Of a DNA stretch of 6,378 nt, positions 1 through 5,142 are shown piece by piece. Source of the DNA: Bacilli bacterium (lineage in GTDB: Bacteria; Bacillota_I; Bacilli_A; RF39; UBA660); NCBI GenBank assembly GCA_024693165.1, contig JAILLM010000013.1:1-6378 (forward strand), given 5' to 3'. Made by a program: the position numbers and the translations under genes. The notes beneath the pieces were generated by a model. It made no database searches. It was given only the letters and a program-made list of their open reading frames with translations, and had not been told where the DNA came from. Within the stretch, counting starts at the first letter, position 1, and the number at the start of each line of letters is the position of its first letter.

Positions 1-2
1 AT

Positions 3-194
3 AAAGATATAACAGCTACAGTTTTATATAGTGCAAAAATACCAATAGTAGTAATGTTCATTTATAAAAATGTCTATTATAAATGCACATTTAATTATAA
101 TTTGAAAGAAGAAAACTTAACTGATGAAGATAGAAAAACTATTCTAAATTATATTCAAGATGCATTAGATAATAAATTAGTTGAAGAAATATAG
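3..194 (+). CDS. 3' end of an unrecognised protein (partial, 5' truncated by window)
   Basis: An open frame enters from the left edge and ends at TAG 192-194, leaving 63 residues (KDITATVLYSAKIP... to ...NKLVEEI). The visible part has a hydrophobic stretch (IPIVVMFIY), a Tyr/Asn-rich strand (YKNVYYKCTFNYN), then a charged segment (LKEENLTDEDRKTI) running into a C-terminal amphipathic helix (LNYIQDALDNKLVEEI). Codon choice (AAA, GAA, ATA, TTA) matches the other genes here, and a terminator hairpin overlaps the stop codon, so this is very probably a real gene end. I do not recognise the family. It is separated from the RNA gene by a terminator and a new promoter, so no functional link is implied. 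Confidence 0.7.
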   Translation, partial: KDITATVLYSAKIPIVVMFIYKNVYYKCTFNYNLKEENLTDEDRKTILNYIQDALDNKLVEEI

Positions 195-214
195 AAATAT
201 ATTTCTTCTTTTTT
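183..214 (+). terminator. Intrinsic terminator overlapping the first stop codon
   Basis: GAAGAAATAT (183-192) pairs with ATATTTCTTC (199-208), a 10-bp stem with a 6-nt loop, followed directly by T209-T214. The stop codon TAG lies at the stem-loop junction. It insulates the upstream gene from the RNA gene. Confidence 0.8.
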
Positions 215-238
215 ATGAAATCTAAAATTTGAGCCAAT

Positions 239-267
239 TTGCATTTTTGACTAAATTATGCTATACT
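239..267 (+). promoter_or_regulatory. Promoter of the large structured RNA (TTGCAT -35, extended -10)
   Basis: The -35 box TTGCAT (239-244) is followed by exactly 17 bases and then TATACT (262-267). A TG at 259-260 makes an extended -10 (TGCTATACT). Transcription would start near 274, which coincides with the left strand of the first strong RNA helix. The same TTGCAT-N17 arrangement occurs before the genes at 5140 and 6085. Confidence 0.7.
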
Positions 268-606
268 TTAGTCATGTGTGGAGCATTATGCTAGTCATTA
301 TACTATTTGAAGGTGGGGCTAAAAATCCATCAATTGTCGAATGACACTTTACACACATGCTTGTTCTGCCCAAGTTCGGGTGTGTGAGTAATTTAAGGCG
401 TAAGGATATACTGAAACGGCATTCAGTTGATTCTCCTTTAGCCGCGTCACTTAATGATCAGAGAATATAATAACGTACATGATGTGAGTGTTAATTAGGG
501 ATTAAACGAAGATATTTGTTTATGAAATTATTAATGCAAAAGCATATAAGGATAGTCACTTTTGTTAGGGAAAACCTCTAGCGTGTAAATACCATAGGTA
601 TTAAGG

Positions 607-728
607 TACGGACTAAGTGGTAATCGAGGAACTATATTTGGTAACAGGTAGTCTTCCAAACTAAGGCGAAAGCACTTAAGAGTAATCTTAAGCTTTGGAA
701 GGAGAAATTCACCTCGACCTAAGCCGTA
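607..728 (+). other. Closed 3' structural domain of the RNA
   Basis: TACGG (607-611) pairs with CCGTA (724-728), and inside it TCGAGG (624-629) pairs with CCTCGA (712-717). The asymmetric internal loop between them (612-623 and 718-723) carries CTAAG on both strands. Within the domain, CTTCCAAA (653-660) pairs with TTTGGAAG (694-701) and encloses a 7-bp hairpin, CTTAAGA (675-681) with TCTTAAG (686-692), capped by a GUAA tetraloop of GNRA type. A second short GC-GAAA-GC motif lies at 666-673. GNRA loops typically dock into helix receptors. An internal loop of this kind is a plausible protein-binding site, but no specific site is assigned. Confidence 0.6.
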
Positions 729-757
729 AAATTGATTTGTGGTATACCATACAAATG

Positions 758-795
758 AACTTTAATTACGGGGAAAGACGAATTAAAGTTTTTTT
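758..795 (+). terminator. Intrinsic terminator of the large RNA
   Basis: AACTTTAATT (758-767) pairs perfectly with AATTAAAGTT (781-790) around a purine-rich 13-nt loop (ACGGGGAAAGACG), and T789-T795 follows. The unusually GC-rich loop for this genome may be part of the folded RNA as well as the terminator. Confidence 0.85.
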
Positions 796-807
796 ATGCA
801 ATAAATT

Positions 808-816
808 TGATATAAT
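808..816 (+). promoter_or_regulatory. Extended -10 promoter for oapA
   Basis: TGATATAAT (808-816) is a perfect extended -10 (TGnTATAAT) lying just past the RNA terminator. No good -35 is visible, because the expected position falls in the terminator T-run. Transcription would start near 823, giving a leader of about 13 nt that still holds the Shine-Dalgarno GGGTGAG (824-830). oapA can therefore be expressed apart from the RNA. Confidence 0.6.
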
Positions 817-835
817 TAATATAGGGTGAGAATAA

Positions 836-1357
836 ATGAAGAAAGATAATTGGATACTTATTATATTTTTAATAACTTTTATTTTATCAGTTGTATTTAG
901 TACTTTATCTAATATTATTACTTTAAAAGCTAATAATGTAGTGTTAGGTATATTACTTATTTGTGTAATAGTATTAGGTATTTTATTTGATATGATTGGT
1001 ACATCAGCAATTAGTGCTGAAGAATCTACTTTCCATGCACTTAATTCAAAAAAAATTAAAGCTGGTAAAGTAGGATTATTTATTGTTAAGAATGGATCAA
1101 AGATTTCATCAGTATGTAACGATGTAGTAGGTGATGTATCAGGAATTATTTCTGGATCAATTGGTGCAGTTCTAGCAATTTCTATATCTAGTACATTTAA
1201 CTTTAATCAAACTCTTGTAAGTGTAATACTTGCAGCTTTAATATCTTCTTTAACAGTAGGTGGAAAAGCAATCTTTAAACCAATTGCTATTAAGAATGCT
1301 AATGATATTATTATTAGACTTGCTAAATTCTTAAGTTTTTTTAAGAGAGGTAAATAA
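836..1357 (+). CDS. oapA: OLE-associated membrane protein OapA
   Basis: This 173-residue protein has four predicted membrane helices at about 6-29, 34-58, 103-125 and 127-150, and a basic C-terminus (FFKRGK). Between helices 2 and 3 lies the segment I recognise as the family core: FDMIG (51-55), AEESTFHAL (61-69), SKKIKAGK (71-78), then CNDVVGD (94-100) and GIISG (103-107). This recalls the DUF21/CNNM (CorB-like) membrane domain without the CBS domains. OapA of Alkalihalobacillus halodurans is similar in size and topology, binds OLE RNA and brings it to the membrane. The complex affects Mg2+ homeostasis and tolerance of cold and short-chain alcohols. The start at ATG 836 is set by GGGTGAG (824-830) five bases upstream. 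The gene follows the RNA gene by about 40 bases and shares one base with the SDR gene. Recognition is from remembered family motifs, not a search. The fallback name is DUF21-like membrane protein. Confidence 0.8.
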   Translation: MKKDNWILIIFLITFILSVVFSTLSNIITLKANNVVLGILLICVIVLGILFDMIGTSAISAEESTFHALNSKKIKAGKVGLFIVKNGSKISSVCNDVVGDVSGIISGSIGAVLAISISSTFNFNQTLVSVILAALISSLTVGGKAIFKPIAIKNANDIIIRLAKFLSFFKRGK

Positions 1358-1359
1358 TG
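1344..1359 (+). promoter_or_regulatory. Ribosome binding site and TAATG overlap coupling oapA to the SDR gene
   Basis: AAGAGAGG (1343-1350) lies inside the last codons of oapA. The oapA stop TAA (1355-1357) shares its final A with the ATG (1357-1359) of the next gene. This arrangement favours translational coupling. Confidence 0.75.
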
Positions 1360-2118
1360 AAAGCACTTATAACTGGAGCTTCTTCTGGGATTGGAAGAGA
1401 AATAGCAAAATATTTAGATAGTAAAGGATATGAAACTATCCTTGTTGCAAGAAGGGTAGATAGACTAAAAGAATTACAAGAATCATTAAAGAATAAATCA
1501 GAAATATATTCTTTAGATGTATCAAACCAAAAAGATGTTGAAAAACTAATAGATATCACTAAAGATGATAAAAATATTGAAATACTAATTAATAATGCAG
1601 GTTTTGGCTTATTTGGTGATTTTGATGAAACTCCGCTAGATAGAGAACTTGAAATGATAGATGTTAATATCAAAGCAGTTCATATATTAACTAAAGAATT
1701 CTTAATTAGATTTAAAAAGCAAAACAAAGGATATATTCTTAATGTTGCATCTTCAGCAGGTTTCTTAGCAGGACCATACTTAAGCACTTATTATGCAACA
1801 AAGAATTATGTATTAAGATTAACTGAAGCAATTAATGAAGAATTAAGAGTATTTAGTAAAAACGTACATATAAGCGCATTATGTCCAGGACCGGTTGATA
1901 CTGAATTTAATAAAGTTGCTAAAGGAACATTTAATACTAAACCTTTAACACCTGAATATGTAGCTAAGTATGCAGTTGACCAAATGTTTAAAAATAAAAT
2001 GATTATAATTCCTGGAAGAATGCTAAGATTAGGCAAATTTTTCATGAGATTTGTTCCTGAAAGAACACTTTTGAAATTCATATATAGCTATCAAAAAAAC
2101 AAAACAAAAAATAATTAG
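1357..2118 (+). CDS. Short-chain dehydrogenase/reductase (classical SDR, DltE/COG0300-like)
   Basis: This 253-residue NAD(P)-dependent oxidoreductase has a Rossmann fold and the typical length for classical SDRs. Visible motifs in order: the glycine-rich dinucleotide loop TGASSGIG (6-13); ARR after the second strand (31-33), where the arginines suggest NADPH preference; DV at 54-55; NNAG (79-82); structural Asn104; catalytic Ser132; and YxxxK with Tyr145 and Lys149, Ser132 lying 13 residues before the Tyr as usual. CPGPVDTEF (176-184) is the conserved segment after strand 6. The C-terminal tail (PGRMLRLGKFFMRFVPERTLLKFI) is basic and hydrophobic, as in DltE/YqjQ-like SDRs, and may touch membrane or lipid substrates. 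The substrate cannot be read from the sequence. It overlaps oapA by one base and probably shares its mRNA. No terminator is evident after it, so read-through into the 2213 gene is possible. Confidence 0.92.
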   Translation: MKALITGASSGIGREIAKYLDSKGYETILVARRVDRLKELQESLKNKSEIYSLDVSNQKDVEKLIDITKDDKNIEILINNAGFGLFGDFDETPLDRELEMIDVNIKAVHILTKEFLIRFKKQNKGYILNVASSAGFLAGPYLSTYYATKNYVLRLTEAINEELRVFSKNVHISALCPGPVDTEFNKVAKGTFNTKPLTPEYVAKYAVDQMFKNKMIIIPGRMLRLGKFFMRFVPERTLLKFIYSYQKNKTKNN

Positions 2119-2162
2119 GTTTACATTTTAAATAAAAAAAAGAAGCACAACCTCTTGAATGA

Positions 2163-2171
2163 TGGTATAAT
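2163..2171 (+). promoter_or_regulatory. Extended -10 promoter of the alpha-CTD-like gene
   Basis: TGGTATAAT (2163-2171) is a perfect extended -10 with no clear -35. Transcription would start near 2178 and give a leader of about 35 nt that includes the strong Shine-Dalgarno GGAGGGG (2201-2207). The 6-bp inverted repeat ACCTCT (2150-2155) and AGAGGT (2185-2190) flanks the element. Confidence 0.6.
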
Positions 2172-2212
2172 AAAAATACAATATAGAGGTCCAGTAAATC
2201 GGAGGGGATAGA

Positions 2213-2440
2213 ATGGCTAAGAACATCAATATATATGAACATGATGATTTAAAGACTCTTGAATTATCTTCTGATATATGTCAAATGCTAAGAGATCAAG
2301 GGTTAAGCACCGTTGGAGATGTGTGGATACTTAATAGAAAAAAATTAAAAGCTATGGGATTTAAAGATGCTGATATAAAAATTATCATCATTAAACTTCA
2401 ACTATTAGGTTTAGATTTAAACAAAAAAATATACAATTAA
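2213..2440 (+). CDS. Small helix-hairpin-helix protein resembling RNA polymerase alpha C-terminal domain
   Basis: This 75-residue soluble protein has ATG 2213 set five bases after GGAGGGG. From residue 13 to the end it can be laid against the C-terminal domain of bacterial RpoA: LKTLELSSDICQMLRDQG (13-30) against the segment around E. coli LELTVRSANCLK, STVGDV (32-37) against YIGDL, then a helix and LQLLGLDL (62-69) against the final helix and RGLSL. The first 25 aligned positions need no gap. Differences matter: the position of the DNA-contacting Arg265 is Asp21 here, Asn268 is Gln24, and the LGKKS hairpin becomes FKDAD with one residue less. The fold is therefore likely kept, but UP-element style DNA binding probably is not. 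Protein-protein contact is an alternative role. It has its own promoter and terminator, so it is monocistronic. No function is known to me for such stand-alone copies. Confidence 0.8.
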   Translation: MAKNINIYEHDDLKTLELSSDICQMLRDQGLSTVGDVWILNRKKLKAMGFKDADIKIIIIKLQLLGLDLNKKIYN

Positions 2441-2462
2441 GCATTAATTTAATGCTTTTTTT
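2440..2462 (+). terminator. Intrinsic terminator of the alpha-CTD-like gene
   Basis: AGCATT (2440-2445) pairs with AATGCT (2451-2456) with a 5-nt loop, followed by T2456-T2462. The last base of the stop codon TAA (2438-2440) is the first base of the stem. Confidence 0.8.
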
Positions 2463-2485
2463 GTGTTTTATTTTATACATCATCA

Positions 2486-2494
2486 TGATATAAT
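2486..2494 (+). promoter_or_regulatory. Extended -10 promoter of the large repeat protein gene
   Basis: TGATATAAT (2486-2494) matches the extended -10 consensus, and only a T-rich weak -35 region precedes it. The predicted start is near 2501, giving a leader of about 33 nt. Confidence 0.6.
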
Positions 2495-2520
2495 GAATTT
2501 AATAATAGTGAATAGAAAAT

Positions 2521-2536
2521 AAGGATGATGTGTATG
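2521..2536 (+). promoter_or_regulatory. Shine-Dalgarno that decides the start at ATG 2534
   Basis: In-frame ATGs occur at 2525, 2528 and 2534. The only purine-rich site is AAGGA (2521-2525), which overlaps the first ATG and lies 8 bases before the third. Spacing therefore favours 2534. The two earlier ATGs have no usable site upstream. Confidence 0.65.
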
Positions 2537-5065
2537 GCAATAAGTATCGAAGACTTCAGAAAATCTCTTAATATAGGCCTATCAAGAGATTTAGTTCAAA
2601 AAATTATAACAAAGTATGAAAACTTTGATTTTTCTAGTGTAAATACAAACAATGGTACTAAACTTAGAGAAATCGATGCTTATGATCCTGAAAACGTTGC
2701 CGTTTCAGATGCAAAAGACCTATCTTATTTTCTAAATGATACTTTAAAAAGAGCTTATTTATCTAGCAAAGGTATTGATTTAAATGATCCAGAAGCAGAT
2801 ATTAGAGAATTAAAAGCTCAAATTAAAGAAGCATCAAAAATAATCAAAAAATCACTATATTCTAAACCAAACACATTAACAATTTCTAGTAAGGATATCT
2901 TAAATAATCCACAAAAAGATGAATGTAGCCATATATTAACTATTAATACAGATTCATCATCAATCATTTCTATTTTAAATTCACTATATAGAAACCTTGC
3001 TAAATATGATATTCCTTTTGAAATTGAAATACCTAGATTAAGTAACATGAATGATGGTCAAACTGAAGCTATTAAACTTCATGTTACATCTATGGATTTA
3101 TATGATACAATCAGAGCTATTTCTAAATTAGATAAAGTTTATAAAAATAGAATTAAAAAACCAAATATGTTTAATGCTAATGTTAATGATGTATTTGGTT
3201 ATGATTCAGTAATAGATATTAATGGAACAAGATCAAGTGATGTTCTTGGAGTTGCTGTTATTAAAGCAATGGATAAAACATTAGTTGACTTAGCAAAAGA
3301 TATTCAATTTGATAATATCTCAGTTGTAGATTACTTAAGAAATGCTGAAAATAAAGATGAAGCAAGAAAAAGAGTAATGCAAAGAGTAAAAACTGATTAT
3401 CCAAATATTATTGATCCAGTTCTTTTAGAAACTGTAAAAGTAATTAAAGAAGAAAAACTTGCTATTAATCCAGATCAAATATTTGTTTCTGATATAGCTG
3501 CAAGTGAATTAAATGTTGAATTCGGTACAGCTGAAGATGAAATAACAAATATTAATGAAATCGAAGAAGAAAAAGAAGAAATTAAAACAACAAATGTAAT
3601 TAAAGAAGCTGCTGCATCAGTTGATACTGATATTAAAGCAGGAGTTCAATCAATAAATGATTTATTCGCAAATCAATACATTCAACCAGCTATTACATTC
3701 GGAGCAATTCCAGCTCAAACTGAAGAAGAAACAGCAACAGTTGATCCAAGTGATAGTTTAAAAGTTGAAAATCCAACTGTAACAGTAATTGAACCAGTTG
3801 AAAAGACAACTGAATTTAATGAATTAACACAACCTAAATTTGATTCAATTGATGAAAATGTTCAACCAGTACTTACAGCTGATGAACCAGTAGTAAAAGC
3901 TACTGAAGAAGAGTTCACTTTACCTGGTGAAGAAACATATGCTGAACCTGCTCAAACTCCAGTTTCAGAAATGTCTACAGGAATTCAAGAAGTAGTTACT
4001 CCTGAAGTTCCTGCACAAGAAACAATCGAACCTAAAGAGGTAACTCCAATTGTTATACCTTCAATCGAAGCATCACCAATTGTAATTGAACCTCAAACAA
4101 TGGAACTACCAGTTAATTTTGCATTACCTGGAGAACAAGTTGTTGCTGCTCCTGAAGTGGAAACACCAGTTGAAACTCCAGTTGTAGAAGAACCAGTAGA
4201 AGTAGCACCAGTTGTTGAAACTGCACCTGTAGTTGCTGATGAACCCGTAGAAGTAGTAGCGCCAGTTGTTAGTGAACCTGTTGTTCAAGCTGTTGAACCA
4301 GTAGTTCAAGATGATACAGCTGCTGATCTAGATAAAACACAAATTCTAGCTCCAGTTGAACAAGTTCAAACTCCAGTTTCAGAGTTACCTTCAGGAATTA
4401 AAGAAATAATTACACCTGAAGTAAATCCAGTTCCTCCATATAATCCAAAAGATTATGAAGAAACTCCAAAAGTTGAAACTTCAGTTGAACCTCAAAATGA
4501 GCTTGAAGAAAAATTAACAAAATTAGAAAATGCTCCAGTTGATACTAGAACAATCGAAATACCAACTGAAGAAATAAAAGAAGAATCAGATATATTAAGT
4601 GCTATATCAAGTAATCTTGATGTACCAGATAGTTCTAAATTATCTACTGAAGAAAAAATCGCAGTAGTTGCAGATGCATTCACTAAACCAGTAGATCCTG
4701 AAAGACAAGCAAAAATTGATAAATATGCAGGAATTTTCCAAGATAATCAAATTCTTGACTTCAGAGTAAGAAATGAAAATTTAGAAGAAATGACTAAAGA
4801 AGATGGAACACCATATACATTCTTAGATTATCTTGAAGATAATAAAGTATTAGATAAAATTAAATTAGATTCTAAATATTATATTAAAGATGATCCAAGT
4901 AGAGATTACGTAGATGGAAAAACATTTATTAGAGATTATGTAATACCTAACTCAGTAAATGGAAATAGATCAATCGAAGATATCAAAGATTGGTATGTTA
5001 AATCTGAAACAAATATAAATGAACAACCAAAGAAAAAAGGTATTTTTGGATTTGGTAGAAAGTAG
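2534..5065 (+). CDS. Large unrecognised protein with a Val/Pro/Glu-rich repeat linker between two globular ends
   Basis: This is an 843-residue protein starting at ATG 2534, with no signal peptide and no membrane helix. Residues 1-330 look globular: helical at the start, a charged helix around 95-115, then a mixed alpha/beta part with SHILTINTD and PFEIEIPR strands. A Glu/Lys-rich helix follows (about 333-360). Residues 366-640 are low complexity, dominated by Val, Pro, Glu, Thr and Ala, with irregular PVVE, PVEV and VEP units densest at 541-597. The region includes two near-identical 18-residue motifs at 475-492 and 613-630 and two LPGE motifs. An acidic linker leads to a C-terminal globular part (about 725-830, ending near DIKDWYVK) and a basic tail KKKGIFGFGRK. 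The layout suggests two domains held apart by an extended spacer, acting in the cytoplasm or at the inner membrane face. I recognise no family. It is monocistronic, between its own promoter and terminator. Confidence 0.88.
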   Translation: MAISIEDFRKSLNIGLSRDLVQKIITKYENFDFSSVNTNNGTKLREIDAYDPENVAVSDAKDLSYFLNDTLKRAYLSSKGIDLNDPEADIRELKAQIKEASKIIKKSLYSKPNTLTISSKDILNNPQKDECSHILTINTDSSSIISILNSLYRNLAKYDIPFEIEIPRLSNMNDGQTEAIKLHVTSMDLYDTIRAISKLDKVYKNRIKKPNMFNANVNDVFGYDSVIDINGTRSSDVLGVAVIKAMDKTLVDLAKDIQFDNISVVDYLRNAENKDEARKRVMQRVKTDYPNIIDPVLLETVKVIKEEKLAINPDQIFVSDIAASELNVEFGTAEDEITNINEIEEEKEEIKTTNVIKEAAASVDTDIKAGVQSINDLFANQYIQPAITFGAIPAQTEEETATVDPSDSLKVENPTVTVIEPVEKTTEFNELTQPKFDSIDENVQPVLTADEPVVKATEEEFTLPGEETYAEPAQTPVSEMSTGIQEVVTPEVPAQETIEPKEVTPIVIPSIEASPIVIEPQTMELPVNFALPGEQVVAAPEVETPVETPVVEEPVEVAPVVETAPVVADEPVEVVAPVVSEPVVQAVEPVVQDDTAADLDKTQILAPVEQVQTPVSELPSGIKEIITPEVNPVPPYNPKDYEETPKVETSVEPQNELEEKLTKLENAPVDTRTIEIPTEEIKEESDILSAISSNLDVPDSSKLSTEEKIAVVADAFTKPVDPERQAKIDKYAGIFQDNQILDFRVRNENLEEMTKEDGTPYTFLDYLEDNKVLDKIKLDSKYYIKDDPSRDYVDGKTFIRDYVIPNSVNGNRSIEDIKDWYVKSETNINEQPKKKGIFGFGRK
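3953..4423 (+). repeat. Two copies of an 18-residue motif, 414 bp apart, around the VEP repeat core
   Basis: The coded motif TPVSE(M/L)(S/P)(S/T)GI(Q/K)E(V/I)(V/I)TPEV occurs at 3956-4009 and 4370-4423 (residues 475-492 and 613-630). The first 17 bases (CAAACTCCAGTTTCAGA, at 3953 and 4367) are identical. Later codons have diverged synonymously and conservatively, so the motif looks selected rather than freshly duplicated. Between the copies lies the densest Val/Pro/Glu run, 4153-4320. Confidence 0.75.
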
Positions 5066-5083
5066 GAGTAATCCTACTTTTTT
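5061..5083 (+). terminator. Intrinsic terminator with GUAA loop after the large repeat protein
   Basis: AGTAGGA (5061-5067) pairs with TCCTACT (5072-5078) around a GTAA tetraloop, followed by T5078-T5083. The stop codon TAG (5063-5065) lies inside the left arm. Confidence 0.9.
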
Positions 5084-5085
5084 AT

Positions 5086-5114
5086 TTGCATTATTATTTT
5101 CTCTAATGTATTAT
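5086..5114 (+). promoter_or_regulatory. Promoter of the sigma-like gene (TTGCAT, 17-base spacer, TATTAT)
   Basis: TTGCAT (5086-5091), 17 bases, then TATTAT (5109-5114). The predicted start near 5121 leaves a leader of about 19 nt carrying AAGGGAG. The -35 box is identical to those at 239 and 6029. Confidence 0.6.
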
Positions 5115-5124
5115 ATATATCATT

Positions 5125-5142
5125 AAGGGAGTGATAATTGTG
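5125..5142 (+). promoter_or_regulatory. Shine-Dalgarno that decides the GTG start at 5140
   Basis: AAGGGAG (5125-5131) overlaps an in-frame GTG at 5131, which cannot use it, and stands 8 bases before the next in-frame GTG at 5140. The later GTG is therefore the likely start. Confidence 0.65.

Larger units (their letters stand above)
274..795 (+). ncRNA. ole: Probable OLE RNA (ornate, large, extremophilic), about 520 nt
   Basis: No long open frame crosses this stretch and its base composition is clearly more GC-rich than the flanking genes. It has its own promoter and terminator and many complementary segments: 273-280 with 352-359 (8 bp); 312-317 with 326-331; 335-338 with 343-346 (loop GAAT); a long arm 397-399/441-443, 402-406/434-438 and 410-415/422-427; 491-495 with 501-505; 534-537 with 542-545 (loop AAAA); 588-593 with 597-602; 607-611 with 724-728; 624-629 with 712-717; 653-660 with 694-701; 675-681 with 686-692 (GUAA loop); and 735-742 with 747-756. 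The OLE call rests on length, architecture, an independent unit and the OapA-type gene starting 40 bases downstream, the signature partner of OLE. I could not check the OLE consensus base by base. Reported OLE RNAs are roughly 600 nt or more, so this would be a short version. I see no RNase P (GAGGAAAGUCC) or tmRNA (tRNA-like ends, tag frame) hallmarks. ROOL or another large-RNA class is the main alternative. Confidence 0.75.

Noticed and set aside
274..795. RNase P RNA or tmRNA as the identity of the large RNA
   Set aside because: The RNase P core GAGGAAAGUCC is absent. There are no tRNA-like 5' and 3' ends, no GUUCGA T-loop near the end and no plausible tag frame.
1341..1673. Minus-strand open frame opposite the SDR gene
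   Set aside because: It is a Ser/Ile/Leu-rich shadow of a well-supported SDR gene, with no Shine-Dalgarno and no promoter.
2119..2162. Terminator after the SDR gene
   Set aside because: The A-rich stretch has no stable hairpin followed by a T-run on the + strand.
2150..2190. Inverted repeat ACCTCT/AGAGGT around the -10 at 2163 as an operator
   Set aside because: Six bases separated by 29 is weak, the spacing differs from other promoters here, and no regulator is adjacent. Kept only as a remark in the promoter entry.
2477..2531. Inverted repeat ACATCATC/GATGATGT around the -10 at 2486 as an operator
   Set aside because: It is built from simple ATC/GAT triplets, including the repeated ATG codons at the start of the gene, and is separated by 39 bases, so chance is a good explanation.
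4124..4309. Minus-strand open frame opposite the VEP repeats
   Set aside because: Its Asn/Trp/Phe/Tyr-rich composition is just the reverse complement of Val/Pro/Glu/Ala codons. It is an artefact of the repeat.
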